A DNA stretch of 64,000 nucleotides from Glandiceps talaboti (taxonomy: Eukaryota; Hemichordata; Enteropneusta; Spengelidae), in assembly GCF_964340395.1 (NCBI RefSeq), contig NC_135559.1:4115001-4179000 (forward strand). The letters run 5' to 3'. Under the pieces are notes generated by a model that worked only from the letters and a program-made list of their open reading frames with translations, searched no databases and had not been told where the DNA came from. This document shows positions 36,553-49,840 of this stretch, piece after piece; positions within the stretch are counted from its first letter, which is position 1, and each line of letters opens with the position of its first letter. A program made the translations under genes and the position numbers.

Positions 36553-36702
36553 AATCCAGTTAGAGAGTACAGACATTGGACAGATAATAAGTGTTGGTCT
36601 GGGTCCTTTAGCTGGTATCTTGCCAGTAACATCAACTGCTAAGGATGCATGTTCTAACAATGGATCAGGTAAACTATCATTTTTGAAAAATGGGTCTGAA
36701 GT
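36553..36702 (-). pseudogene. HLTF: Orphan exon resembling the HLTF SNF2 helicase core (motif Ia)
   Basis: The minus strand reads GPRPTLIICPMSVLSNWI and then a good donor (gtaagta). This is nearly the HLTF sequence around helicase motif Ia (TLIICPLSVLSNWI), preceded by a variable acidic linker. An acceptor-like ttttgtag lies near 36703, so the stretch looks like a real exon. No HIRAN, Walker A, DEAH, RING or C-terminal helicase exon was seen on either side, so it is probably a transposed or decayed fragment, or one exon of a gene with very long introns. The right boundary is approximate. Confidence 0.6.
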
Positions 36703-37769
36703 CTTAAACACCACAACTACAAAAATGTATGCAATAACCTGTTATATCAATCCTAATGGATAAGATCGACCATTGATTAACAAGTACAATGCCTGATTAT
36801 TGGTATTTTGATTGTGGTTGTCTGATAGAAAAACGATACTAGTTTTAACATGGCAACAGATTCAAAACCAAGCTTTCACTCAAGATTTAAAACTTGCCAC
36901 TATACTACCTATGGATATTCATAATAATGACCATATATTGACCAGATACAATGTCTCTTTATAAGTAACTGACCAATTTTAGTAAAATACTATACACTGT
37001 ATATCTGGTTACTTGATGACAAACATATCCCTGTTGCAGCTAGGGCAGCATTAACTCTTTCACCAAACGAAATTAACTTAAATGTCAAGTAGGTAAAATC
37101 AGTGTAGGTCCCCTGTTATTTGACCAAGGTTCTCCATCTAAATCAAAGCACATGGAAGGGAAATCTACATGTCAGGGCTTGAAATTCAGTTTTTTCTTTG
37201 GGCTACCAATTTCAGAAATTCGTAGCCCAAGGATTGTGACCTGTAGTCCCATATTCCTGAACTGAAAACAGATTTTCTCTATTGGAAATATGTGTGTTAT
37301 TAAAATACTTTCATGTCCATCTTCCATCTTCATCACATTAAGTGGTAGCCTGAGTGGGCTACCAGCTGCAAATTATGGTAGCCCCAATGACAAGAATTGG
37401 TAGTCAGTGGGCATGGGACTACTGTTAATTTCAAGCCCTGGCTCCTGCATGATGTGTAATGTTCACCAGTCCTCACCCACCCACCATCCACTATCCTTTT
37501 AATTTTGATTAAGTGTCCTAGCCTTGTAGGTGTGTAAGATGAAATTTAATTCCACCCCAGTCATCTCAGTGTGAAATTCTGGGTATCTCTGTCCCTGACT
37601 TAGTCTGGATGCCAACATGGTCTCTAGAATAGTACTAGAAGAGTCGACACCCCCAATGGGCTCAGATGGAATATCTCAATATACACCTGCTGGCTATGGG
37701 ACGTAATAAACCAATTAGCAGAAGGTTTACAAAACAAAATTTAACTCTCAGCACATTGATACAGAGAGT

Positions 37770-37893
37770 ATGAGATCAAATCGATCTCACACTGGCTGTC
37801 CCACACTCTCAGCTTTCAGGGACGCAATATATACTTTAAGAACTATCCAGTATAAATAAAGATTATTATTACTACTACTATTATTATTATTAT
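37770..37893 (+). mobile_element. SINE-like tail, second copy
   Basis: The 3' part of the 22366 family, ending in an (ATT/ACT)n tract. Confidence 0.45.
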
Positions 37894-38058
37894 GTTATTT
37901 CCAGTTTATATGTTATAAGATGTAATGGGTTATCTCTATAAGGCTAGATAATTTTACTAAATTTCTGTGTTTTCTCCTGTGACTTGACCTTAACGGGTAT
38001 TTATTTTGGATTTTCAAATCATAAACAACTTTATCATGTTTTCCTACCTCAGAAAACA

Positions 38059-38241
38059 ATGTGAAACAGCATCGAACAAGTCCTTGTTTGTAACTCAATG
38101 AATTGCAAAAAAGCATAAAAAAGTGTGAAAACATTTTGTTACTGTAAGAACAATCTTACACGTTTTAACAATTTAAAAAAAAATTTTTTGCAATGTATTG
38201 AGTAACACCCAAGGACTTGCTATATGTTGTTTCACATATTT
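38059..38241. repeat. Diverged foldback, about 55-bp arms
   Basis: 38059-38113 (AATGTGAAACAGCATCGAAC...) is an inverted, roughly 80% copy of 38187-38241 (...GACTTGCTATATGTTGTTTC). Confidence 0.45.
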
Positions 38242-39543
38242 TTTTCAAATACCCAATTCTTATCCATATGACCACTTTAACTGCATATTTAAAATGTTTC
38301 TCATTTCACATCGCATTTACCATCAAATCCGTGAAACCATTTCTGGTAACCTTGTAACACTTTAGGAACACTGTATCTGCAGCTAATTTCAAATTATTTC
38401 TCAATACAGAACTTTCAACATATGAAATTAAACTCAAAATCATTTTAGCTGTTGAGTGAATTTGACTGGCTTGTCTTGAGGGACCTTTACTAGAAAACAT
38501 CACATGTATTAGGTGCCAAACCCAGTTAAAATGCATTCTACTTTTGTTGTTGTTGTTTTTTGTTGTTGTGTAAGTTTATAAATAGCAAACATGCCGTAAG
38601 ATTATCATTTTACATGCACGAGTGAAATGGTGTCTGACAACAAAATATGTCACGAATGATGAGACACTAAAAGACATATTCAAGTTTGTTATCACCCTGT
38701 CTATGAGCTGGACTTGTGTCGCTGTAAATTTATGTTCGAACCTGCCCAGGGTCGTTCTACGTTACATGTAACGACAACCATTGACATAACAAACTGGACA
38801 GAATGGGTCTTTCACAACTCATCACTGACAATGTGACAGCAGAGGTTATGCACATCTGGGTCAATGTACAATCTTGGCTACGTCTTCAACACATTCATTT
38901 CAAATTGGCTCTATCACGGCCAAAAAAACGTCAATTGAGACTGCATGAACTTATCAAGGCTATATATTCTTTTCTCTCTCGACACAGACAATTTTGGTCT
39001 AAAATTGTTTACAGCGTCACTCGAGTAAGCAAGGCATTAAAATGGCGTTCTCCTGACGCATATCTATAGCGCCTACCTGTTCTCAGTTAAAATGTGTACT
39101 TGCACCTTAGCTTGGTGATAGCGTTCTCAATAAATCTACAAACAATGTCGAAATTAAAATGTCTGGGGGTTAATTTTGGACAATACAAAACACGAAAAAA
39201 CACGGACTACAATACATACGTAATGAGAAAAAAACATTGTATTTACCTTGTGCGGGGATGGAGTAACAATTTCCTCTCGGACAAACCTGTTTTGACAATA
39301 TATCCTCTCTTTGTATAGTTCCGTGATATTGAAGCGGTAGTTACGACAACAATTATAGTTAGGTCATCTTGTAAGAAAGTTTGAAACAGCGATAATTACG
39401 GTAAAACTATATCCTATCCACAAGTTACTGACGTTTGACGATCTCTAATTTTGGTCAACACGACTGAGTACGTACGATTGTATGAGTAGGTAGCTACAAC
39501 GCATGCTCAGTAGGTAAACTACCTTACACGAACCCCATGAACC

Positions 39544-39574
39544 TTGTGCACGTGAACGGGGTTCACGTGCACAA
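39544..39574. promoter_or_regulatory. Perfect palindrome of two CACGTG E-boxes upstream of timeless
   Basis: TTGTGCACGTGAAC, GGG spacer, GTTCACGTGCACAA: 14-bp arms without mismatch. The E-boxes are at 39549-39554 and 39564-39569. bHLH-PAS clock factors bind such sites, often in close pairs. It lies 6.26 kb upstream of the timeless ATG and beyond the HLTF-like exon, so its link to timeless is inference. CACGTG occurs about ten times in the window; the paired palindrome is what is unusual. Confidence 0.35.
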
Positions 39575-40363
39575 CAAAGTCACTCACTACGGTGGCCTAA
39601 CAGTTCATCATGATATTGATCCACACAGCCAGAAATCCACATGCCGATTACAGGCAATGTGCGTAACAGGCCCATGCAGATCTGGTAACAGGATATGCGA
39701 AACAAGTGCTATTACAGGGTCTGTAAAATGTCGTAAGACTTCATATCTATATTAACGGTCTGCATTTTGGCACAGACATCATACATTGATGTGATCACAC
39801 ACTGATCTAGTCTGGATGCCAACGTGGTTTCTAACCAAACCATGTGAGTGGAGGTGGTTTCTAACCAAGCCATGTGAGTGGCGGTGTAGTAAATGGTAAC
39901 GATACTGTATAGGAACTAGACTAACACTGCTGAAAAACAATTTGTACAAATGTGTATCCAGAGGTGTGCGGACAAGTTCTGTTACCATAGAGAGCTCAGG
40001 AACTGTGTTACAAATAAATAAACAAACAAACAAACAATCAAACAAACAAACAAAATATGTATATTCAAATGAATATCATTTTAAACTCATGGATAATTAA
40101 GAGCCTGTACACTACTGAAATGATATATGTTTCTATCCATACAAACACAACAAGGGACTAGATCTGGATCGGGTTTTTGTGTAGTTGTGGTAGACCACAG
40201 TTGGCATCCAGACTAGGTTATAGGCTTATATGCATCACTTTTCAATCCTCAGATCTCAGGTACATAGTAAATATACAAATGTACTAGCTGATTCAACCCC
40301 TTTCTTGACCTTTCATCAAACATTGTCGTTGAAATTGATGATTGAAAAATCTGTTTGAACCAT

Positions 40364-41036
40364 CCTCCACTCACAGTAGAGTCAAAGTCATTACTCTATA
40401 AGTCTTGAGATGCATGAGATGCAATTTAAAATTATCCACAGCCACCCACTCAATCATTAACATTGTGTCTCACAAAATTCTAACCGATGACACAGTCCCT
40501 CATAAAGTTAGTGTTTATTGGGGCAGTTATGTACTGTCCAAGTATGGTGTATTTGTCAGCTCAGGATGCTACTTGGTTGAAGTTATACACTGTTTACGTC
40601 ACTGTAGCAGCTGGGGTTCACTGATTGGATGAACAACTTTCTGTGCTGATTGGGGGACTTTGACTAGACGTAGTTTAGTTAGAAACTACGTTGGCATCCA
40701 GATTATCCTTCTCAACAAATATTCATACCAGTATATATCCTAATCATGATCCTATCCTTTTAAATTTTCTGCAACTACTTCCATAACAGTCAGGTAGTCA
40801 GTCAACTCAGCTCAGCAAATAGCAGCACACGAAAATGAGGTCACCAAGCCAGTGTTGTTATCATCTACGAAACTGTGCACACAGTCATGTGCTTACAATA
40901 ATGTTAATGAGTGAAAAGAGAAAATAGGAATTCCTTTCAAATTCAAGTGCCAAAATGCCAGAAAAAATCGTCCAAGAAAAAGGTATGCATCTCTGGACTT
41001 CTAGAGTAACGACTTTGACTGTACTGTGAGTGGAGG
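40364..41036. mobile_element. 673-bp element with about 42-bp TIRs
   Basis: Left end 40364-40405 (CCTCCACTCACAGTAGAGTC...) and right end 40995-41036 are inverted copies differing at about four positions. No coding capacity was recognised inside. The terminal sequence recurs in shorter diverged copies at 39846-39940 and 63090-63170 (plus) and around 62765-62830 and 30110-30175 (inverted), so it is a dispersed family. Confidence 0.6.
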
Positions 41037-41579
41037 TGTAAATCGTAACGACACCGTACAGGAACTTGACTATATCTGGTATGTCTAGAGATGTTATTCA
41101 AGTTGTAGTGTCCATTGTTTCATGTTCAGAAAGCTCATACAATGTAATTATGCATGACCTATTGTTTTGACACCTATGTGAACTATTGCAATAAAAGATA
41201 TTCATTTCTTTATTTTAAACAGTGTCATGTCTGAACCCAACACAGTAATTACAAATTCATTACACAGTAATGTCGCCACATAGGGCGTGTAATATTTCAC
41301 AGATTGTTGTTTTCCTGGTCTACAGACTAAATATAACAACCTTTTGACTATATATTCCTTTCCTAGTTCAAGTTCGTTTTTCATGTTTACACACTTACTT
41401 AAAACTAGCGAAACACTCATCTTCACGTCAACGCGACCTCGCATGCAGTGTAGTACACATTTCCGTATATATTTCAAGACCATCTCTACCAAATATAGTT
41501 CGGAAAATGCCGTTCGTTTTTGGAACCATTACTCTGCTAGAGGCTTATATATATATGGTACATATACCTGTATGCATCG

Positions 41580-41671
41580 TCGCAAACCACGGCCTGTTTT
41601 ACGGCAACGTCTCCCACAGGAGGCTTATTTATTTCGAAATGAAGTGATAGAAATAATAACTCTGGTTTGCG
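41580..41671. mobile_element. MITE family with CGCAAACCA ends (copy 3)
   Basis: The best-preserved copy: CGCAAACCACGGCCTG at the left, AACTCTGGTTTGCGA at the right. Its sequence keeps a chance ORF open (41344-41691, plus), which should not be read as a gene. Confidence 0.6.
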
Positions 41672-42253
41672 AGATGGTGTCCAATCAGTGAGTTTGCTTC
41701 GTTACGACTGTATTTCGTCATAATTTACGTGGCTTGAGAGAATAGCATAGACATGAGTACCATCAACAACTAGCAGATAAGTTATTTACCTATTTCTTAT
41801 TTTACAATCATGATAGAACTGTTTGCGGTATACAGGATAAATTAATTTTTTAATGAATTTTAAAAATAACGAAAAGTTACAGTAAACTATTAGTAACAAG
41901 TGTTTGAGTACTGTCCGTCCATTTCATGTTACTGTGCACTGGCTCTCTTTGATATGACAGGGCAGAAACCAATGAAAAACTGCATGTTCTACACTGTAAA
42001 GCTAAGAGCAATTTCTTGCTACATTATGTCGAATTGAAATTAAACGTACTGCAACTATAGACGCAGACACGTGGGTGCAAATATTTTGATGTATACGTTT
42101 GATGTCTGTATAGTGGTATGTTAGTTCATTTAATTTAGACAAAATGTGGCAAGAAACTGTATCCATTAAGTCAGTTTTATAAATTATATTAGGGAGCTGA
42201 CAGAAATTACAAGGAGTGGGCTGGTGGTTTTCAAAATGCCTGGAGCATGAAAA

Positions 42254-43260
42254 ATGACCCCTTCCAATGTTTGCACAAACAATTCTGGGTCTGAAATAAA
42301 AAAATTAAAAAAACAGGCTAAGGAGCTCACCATCAAACACCTATACTCTGTCCGAAACAAGGAGCAAAGGTCAGAAAAAACAAAACCTCTGAAGAAGTCA
42401 ATTTTCTTCAGCACAAACCAAACGGCCCTTTTCAGCATCCTTAAAATTTCGAAAAATAAACAAATCCTCGAGAAGGAGGCAGAAAAGTATTGAAATTTAA
42501 CCGACAGGAGACTCAAACCGATTGAATAAATAGCTCTTGATAATTCAAAGGCCTCAAATTCAAACCAACATCAGCCAAGCCTTAGCTGACTGCCAGCCAC
42601 TAATGAACGTCACGCAGAATGCGTATTGGATACACAATAAGGAATAAAATATCTTCTAACTATTCATTTAAAATCAAAACAAATTGGAATCCACAAAACT
42701 CATACAACACCATTCTAGAAAATTACCTAGAAGCAACAAAGTTGCGTTAAGCAAAATAAAACCCAAAACACGGTCAAAATATAAATAGATCCGAAAGGGT
42801 CGTAATTAACACCATGGTTACAGACACGAACGCTTTGTCACATTAAAGGCTGAGACATTAACCATAATCAACACAAATGATCACATACATGAGAGCAAAC
42901 ACCAACTAGATAATCCAAAATCAGAAACTCCAAAGTGACAATACAAAAGACGCCATTGAAGTCGCACATTATACTACAAAAGTAATGTACGATAAAGGTA
43001 TCATAGATGTCAATACCTTCGAATACCTGCATCCAAATAATCACCCAACGAGAAAACCAAAAGAACACTCAACAAAAGCAGTGACTTACCTCAACCACAG
43101 ACAAGTAAGTTTGTGCCTCAATCTAGACATATTCAAGGGCACGAGATTCGAAGAATCTGGTATTTTTTATATGAAAACACACACGAAAAAAAAGTTGACA
43201 CATTCCAATTTCTAGATCGGAAATCTTGCCATGTACCGTAAGTCAGTCGTCAAGCGCATG
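42254..43260 (+). pseudogene. Degenerate Penelope-like retroelement fragment
   Basis: The plus strand shows a lysine-rich N-terminal-like ORF (SEIKKLKKQAKELTIKHLYS) followed by stop-riddled sequence. Then MYDKGIIDVNTFEYLHP and LDIFKGTRFEESGI appear, and after a frameshift DTFQFLDRKSCHV. The last two pieces match the Penelope-family pattern LDxxIYKGxRF / TNTFQFLxRxSxHP near the RT C-terminus. Many stops and frameshifts show it is dead. No GIY-YIG endonuclease was recognised. Confidence 0.55.
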
Positions 43261-43549
43261 CGTCATAAAGCCTGGGTGAAACAATAGGATAATGAAGAAC
43301 CTGCAATAACAATTCTGACTTTCTTGCTAAACGATCGCGAAATGAAAGTGGTGATGATTCTGAGAGGGATGACGACGATGATGATATTAAAAAGGAGTAC
43401 CGTGATAGGTCTCATGGTGGTGATTACGATATACTGAGTGCGATGATGATAGTGGAATGGGAGATGGTTAATTTTCAATGAATGATCGCTGATAGAAGTA
43501 TTAACTTGCCTGCCCTTCCCACTTTTCATCTTTGTAATATAAACCGCAT

Positions 43550-44646
<1,097 letters not shown>

Positions 44647-44699
44647 AAGACGCTGTGCATTACCTTGACGCTGGACAGTGATCACCTTTACAACTTAGT

Positions 44700-45275
44700 G
44701 TGCTTTTCTTATTACCAATTGTACCTTCTATATTACCGAGGGCACTGTTCATATTACAGAGGGTACATTCCATATTACCAATTGTACCTTCAATATTACC
44801 GAGGGTACTGTCCATATTACCGAGGGTACATTCCTTATTACCAATTGTACCTTCCATATTACCGATGATACTGTCCATATTACCGAGGGTACATTCCTTA
44901 TTACCAATTGTACCTTCTATGTTACCGAGTGTATTTTCCGTATTACCAATTGCACCTTCCATATTACAAAGGGCATTTTCCGTATTACCAAGTGTACTTA
45001 CTGTGATACCAAACGTACTTCCTTTAGACACGAATTGTCTTTTTCCATTTTTGATTGGGAAACAGTAGGAGCAGAGAGCCTCTATAAACCATGGTACTTC
45101 CATGATACTGCATAGCGTTACATGTACACTTTCCATATTACCAAGAGTACTTTCCGTACTACCAACAGTACTCTCCATATTACCAAGGGTACTTTCCATA
45201 TTACCAACAGTACTCTCCATATTACCAAGGACACTTTCCACATTACCAAGTGTACTTTTCGTAATACAAGTCAGT
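44700..45275. repeat. 21-bp minisatellite in two blocks, open on both strands
   Basis: The unit TATTACCGAGGGTACTTTCC (21 bp) and variants run from about 44700 to 45000 and from about 45125 to 45265, separated by unique sequence. Because the unit is seven codons, long frames stay open on both strands: minus 45364-44660 reads (TLGNMES)n-like heptads, plus reads (ILPRVLS)n-like. No splice or homology evidence for a gene. Confidence 0.8.
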
Positions 45276-46769
45276 AGATTTGAAACAGAAAGAGAAACGT
45301 TCCTCCACTGTATATGGTATCCGGGGCTGTTACACTCATATGAATGAAAATACAATAATTTCATCTTTTATTTATCCTGTGCCAACCCTGTCATTACGTT
45401 GGTATGACGTACGAGTAGGATAACATTGGGTAATAAAAGGTATCAGTTATCCAACAGAAAACGTAAATTGACCAAAATTACATATATTTATACGGACTGA
45501 CTTATAAGTTCCATATGCATTTTTTGACCAAAATTACTATGTACTTACAGAGTAGTATAAGTAGATAAGGAATTAGAATAATTGTTGGAAAATGTTGTAT
45601 TCTGCTATCATGTGTCTATTCTTGAAAGGAAACATTGGCTCAAGTTGCAGTGCTATTAACAACCCCCTGTTCGGATGATTCATACGTATTCACTTCGTCT
45701 CCAAACACATGAGCCATTAGACTGTAGGGTACGGATGTATCGTGCTGTTCAACCCTCTGATATCTAAGAGCACGGCACGAATGTCGTATCTTAAAGACTA
45801 ATGACCATACATAATTGAGAGGAAGCCTTTGTTCTCTATGCATAGTAAGACCAATTCCGTGTTTGTAGCTCATTAATTCCAATTTAAGAAATATTAAAAT
45901 TGATAAATAATTTTTAAAAAATCATATTAAATGTACAATAAGTTTGTTATTGTGCTTAGGAAGTTATTTTTTAACAAATTGGGTAGACATAAGTAATTAC
46001 ACGAAACAACAGTTTATCAAACCATTTAGGGGCGAAATCAGTAGTTCTGTAGAATAAAAACATTATTCTTTTTAGTTTGGGGTGGGTGGGAGTGAGCCAT
46101 TTTGTTCTCATCCTACAAAAACGATTCCACTTTTAATGGACTCTGTTTCGTACCCCTAAGTACGAATATTTCCCTAAAATAAAAATATCATATAGAAAAA
46201 TAGAAGAATTTGACCATACGTAAATGCATTGCACTATAAAGTATATAAAAGAACATATTCCTCACTATCTCACCCCTTAAGTATAGACTGCAGTGACGTC
46301 ATCGGTCTGGGCTTATCAGCCTGCTGCAGCCCTAGGGAGATTAGACCACGCCCACAGCGGGTGATCTGTCAGTCTAGGGAGAAAGCGACAGAAACACTTA
46401 ATACAGATCGAGAAAGTAGCCTAAAAGCACCCGCCTAGAATAAGGGTAATGGAAAAGAAAAAACATCCATAAAGATAAAAAATTGAAGTAACTAACATTT
46501 ACTGACCATGTATAAATCTACATTTTTATAAAAATAATCTTTCAATATTTTAACAAACTGTAAGTGTTGTGAAAATAGAGAAAACAAACATGACTGCCGT
46601 ACGAGTTGAATAATGACTTACGTTTTGTTATTAGGTATAGGTTGTTATAACTAGTAGTGTAGTAACTTGTCATGAATCTATAATTTCCACTTTAGCGGGT
46701 AAAAGTATTTCCGACACTGGAGAGAGCCTTAGCCAGGGTGGACGGAACCCTGCTCCGTCCGATCTCAGT
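45276..46769. other. Intergenic, nothing firm
   Basis: No coding pattern. A GC-richer stretch at 46290-46440 contains a full TGACGTCA (46294-46301) and CCACGCCC, which could be promoter-like, but no transcript is evident. Confidence 0.4.
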
Positions 46770-46889
<120 letters not shown>

Positions 46890-46964
46890 CAGAAATAAAG
46901 TGACATTGTTATACTCAATATTCGGTCTACAAGGTGCTTAAATACATTTTACTATTATTTGTCA

Positions 46965-47266
46965 AACTAACTGATAATGTATCAATTAACTGGTAATGTA
47001 GTAAACATTTGCCGATAATGTGCCATCTCATATGTATTTTTCAAATTTGGAAATATCAGCATTCTGATTCAATGAACATCGTTCAGGTAGTCATCATGTT
47101 AAAACTATTCACAAATGTGAATGCATAATTTAGAGTTGATACATTATTGGTAAATATTTTAATACATATTGGTCAAACAATTATCAATTTATACATTATC
47201 GGTTAATTTTGATAAATTATATCGATTCAGTAAATTTTGACTACGTTTATACATTATCGGTTAGTT
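46965..47266. mobile_element. 302-bp inverted-repeat element
   Basis: The ends 46965-46982 (AACTAACTGATAATGTAT) and 47249-47266 are inverted repeats with one mismatch. The motif ACATTATCGG or its complement recurs inside several times. Non-coding. Confidence 0.45.
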
Positions 47267-47989
47267 ACTACATTTAACAGTTGCAAAAGCCAACATGGGC
47301 CTCCGTAGCATGGATAACCGCGACACGTACAGTACATAGATTGAGCTGAGCTACTAGTCATACCCTCCAGGCTCGTGTATTGTTCCGATAACTATATCAT
47401 TACAAATGTAATATATTTGCAATCACTGTATTAATACCAAGCTGAAATGTATCCAAAGCACTGCCATGATATCCACTATTTAATCGCATGTTTTTCTGTT
47501 GTTGTTTTTCGATGACAGATTCTGGCCATAAATTATAGCTTGGATTAGCCCTGGAAATATATGCGCTATTGTTGGCGCATAATCAAGGCAACGTCGTTTT
47601 ATTTTATTTTATTATTTAGACTACAGTGGTACGTACCGAGGAATAGTCAATTCTAAAAATTTAATTGAAATTGATACTGGACTCCATAGTATGAGTTTTG
47701 AAAGGATATCGTAACCACTTTGATGACGTAAGCAGCGTAACGGTTTAATATGAAAATTGTTCATAATCGTGATAAATCAAATGACAGTATTGCTTTATTG
47801 AAATTACACTTTGTGTTCACAAAATCTACAATATTTCCATCAGGTGATGGCGGATTTGTTTCTTTAATCTTTGTTTCAATAAAAAATCACGTAACATTTT
47901 TGTTACATGATAGGCCATTTTACAAATAAATGCTCACATGACTTTTTGTAGTCAAACTTTCTATAGAATAAAGCATTAATTATGCATAC

Positions 47990-49190
47990 TTTTCAACAGG
48001 TCTTTACATCTGGGTGTCTTTCCCACAGCATTAAAAGTCGCAAATGTCACACCAGTTTTTAAATCAGGTGACAAGTCAAAGGTAGTTAACTACCGTCCAA
48101 TATCTCTCCTACCATTAGTATCTAAAGTTTTTGAGAGATTAGTGTATGCCCACCTTTTTCCCTATGTTCGGGAATATATTTATGAAGGGTAGATCCACTC
48201 AAAAGAATTTAGTAAATTATATTGACTTTATTACAGATGCTATTAATAACAAATTACAGGTAGATAGCATTTATACAGACTTCAGTAAAGCTTTTGACAC
48301 TGTTTCACATACTCTACTGTCACACAAACTGAGAGCATAATATGGTTTCTCTGGCAATGTCATGTCCTGGCTTTCATCTTACCTCCAAAATAGAACACAA
48401 CGTGTAGTTATAAATGGTCACATGTCATCACCATGTGATGTCACTTCAGGTGTGCCTCAAGGTTCCCTGATTGGGCCACTTCTGTTTATTCTGTTCGTTA
48501 ATGATATGCCAGACATTGTCAACAGTCATGGGTCACCATTGTGCTCAATGTACTAGTATGCTGACGATGCCAAAATATATCGCATAGTTAGAACACAAGA
48601 TGATTATATTTCTCTTCAAACAGACATTAATAATGTCTACAAATGGTGTAATACATGGAAATTGAAGCTCAATATGGGGAAGTGTAATGTAATTACACAC
48701 AGGTACTCGAATCAATGTGTATGATTTTTTAAAAAAATATGTATGTAAATAAGACATATATAATACATTTTTTTTCTACACATTGATTCGAGTACCTGTG
48801 TAATTACATTTAGTAACAAAAAGAAACTGATTACATACAATTACAGTATTGCTGATGGTCCCCTTGTTCATGTTCATAGTATCAAAGATCTTGGTATTCT
48901 ACTTTCTTCACAGATGTCTTTTAGCACCCATATTGATAGTATTGTCAGGATTTATTTAGTCCTGTTTCCGCCTTTCGTCGTGTGCTTCAGGCTGCGTGTT
49001 TGTAATAATTTTGCCTGTTTTGTTGTTTTTATTTCTGTGTTTGCCTTTTATGTCATGTCACTTCTTTCTGTTATTGCTACCCCTTGTTTTTATCTTTTTA
49101 GTGCTTGTTTTTCCTTATTTGTTTCTAAAGGTGCCTGTAAATGGGCTTTATGCCCGTTGGTTTACCTGAATAAATAAATAAATAAATAAA
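47990..49190 (+). pseudogene. 5'-truncated, broken non-LTR retrotransposon (CR1/Jockey-like reverse transcriptase)
   Basis: Translation in shifted frames gives the RT blocks in order: NYRPISLLPLVSKVFERL (about 48090), TDFSKAFDTVSHTLLSHKL (about 48275), GVPQGSLIGPLLFILFVND (about 48450) and YADDAKIYR (about 48560), then KLKLNMGKCNVIT and SIKDLGILL. It has at least one frameshift, in-frame stops and a 103-bp insertion (48698-48800). The 3' end is a GCCCGTTGGTTTACCTG segment followed by an AATA repeat (49168-49193), as in LINE 3' tails. Dead on arrival: no endonuclease and no intact ORF. Confidence 0.85.
48698..48800. mobile_element. 103-bp hAT-like MITE inserted in the LINE
   Basis: Perfect 24-bp terminal inverted repeats (48698-48721 and 48777-48800, starting CACAGGTACTCG) flank an AT-rich core. 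The flanks are an exact 8-bp direct repeat TAATTACA (48690-48697 and 48801-48808). Removing the insert and one repeat restores the reading frame of the host RT (CNVIT joined to FSNKK). An 8-bp duplication with short TIRs is characteristic of hAT elements. Confidence 0.85.
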
Positions 49191-49429
49191 TATTATATAA
49201 GCATAACCCCTATTATAAACGTTACAATATTAGTACAGCTATTCAAAAAGAATCGACACGTGTGGCTTTCAGCTGTCTGGTTTAGAACAATGTGATCCCA
49301 GGAATTTGTGATGTAAATAAAAAAAAATGGCGATGGTTCGTACTTTGAAGGCCATGTCTCATTGTGCAGTATGTGCACGTGTGCTCCCATTTATCTCTCT
49401 CCCATCACCAGTTATTATTCACACAATAC

Positions 49430-49840
49430 TAGATCAAATCTGTCACTCATTCATATTCCAAACTTCAGTTTACTGAGAGCCAACATTCATTTCGTACATG
49501 TGGTGCTAAATCTGAACTGTCTACCTTTAGTGAACTCTTAGGAGATATTTATGAAAAGGGGTTTTAGAATTAATATATGTTAAATTAACTGATTCAGAAT
49601 TAGAAGTGGATTTATTTATTTTCAATAGTCTTACATAATTTATGTTTCATTCATTTGTAGTCTTGTCTGTTTTTGTATTGTCAATATCTGTATTCCATTG
49701 TTCTGATTATCCCTTACTATGTTTTATGTATTACAAAAAAGGCCACAGATTGAAATAAGCTTTGAGCTTTTTTTGCAATCCTTGGCAAAGATATTGATAT
49801 GGTATTTATGCCAAATAAAATCCATAAATCAATCAACTGC
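49430..49840 (+). mobile_element. LINE or SINE 3' region ending in AATAAA/AATC repeats
   Basis: It ends GCCAAATAAAATCCATAAAT then CAATCAAC, a common non-LTR 3' terminus. The upstream sequence suggests a decayed RT C-terminus but is too degraded to classify. Confidence 0.35.

Larger units (their letters stand above)
37894..42250. other. Intergenic, no gene recognised
   Basis: Holds the foldback at 38059-38241, unassigned ORFs (38306-38536 minus, 38803-39069 plus), the E-box palindrome, and the TIR element with relatives. The phrase TCTGGATGCCAAC recurs at 37604, 39813, 40204 (inverted) and 40692 (inverted) and marks another small family. Confidence 0.5.

Noticed and set aside
41344-41691. 115-codon plus ORF as a gene
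   Set aside because: Its second half is the CGCAAACCA-ended MITE and the first half has no family pattern or splice context.
46294-46301. CRE site TGACGTCA as a regulatory element
   Set aside because: A single 8-bp match 13 kb from the nearest gene start, with no nearby transcript, is not enough.
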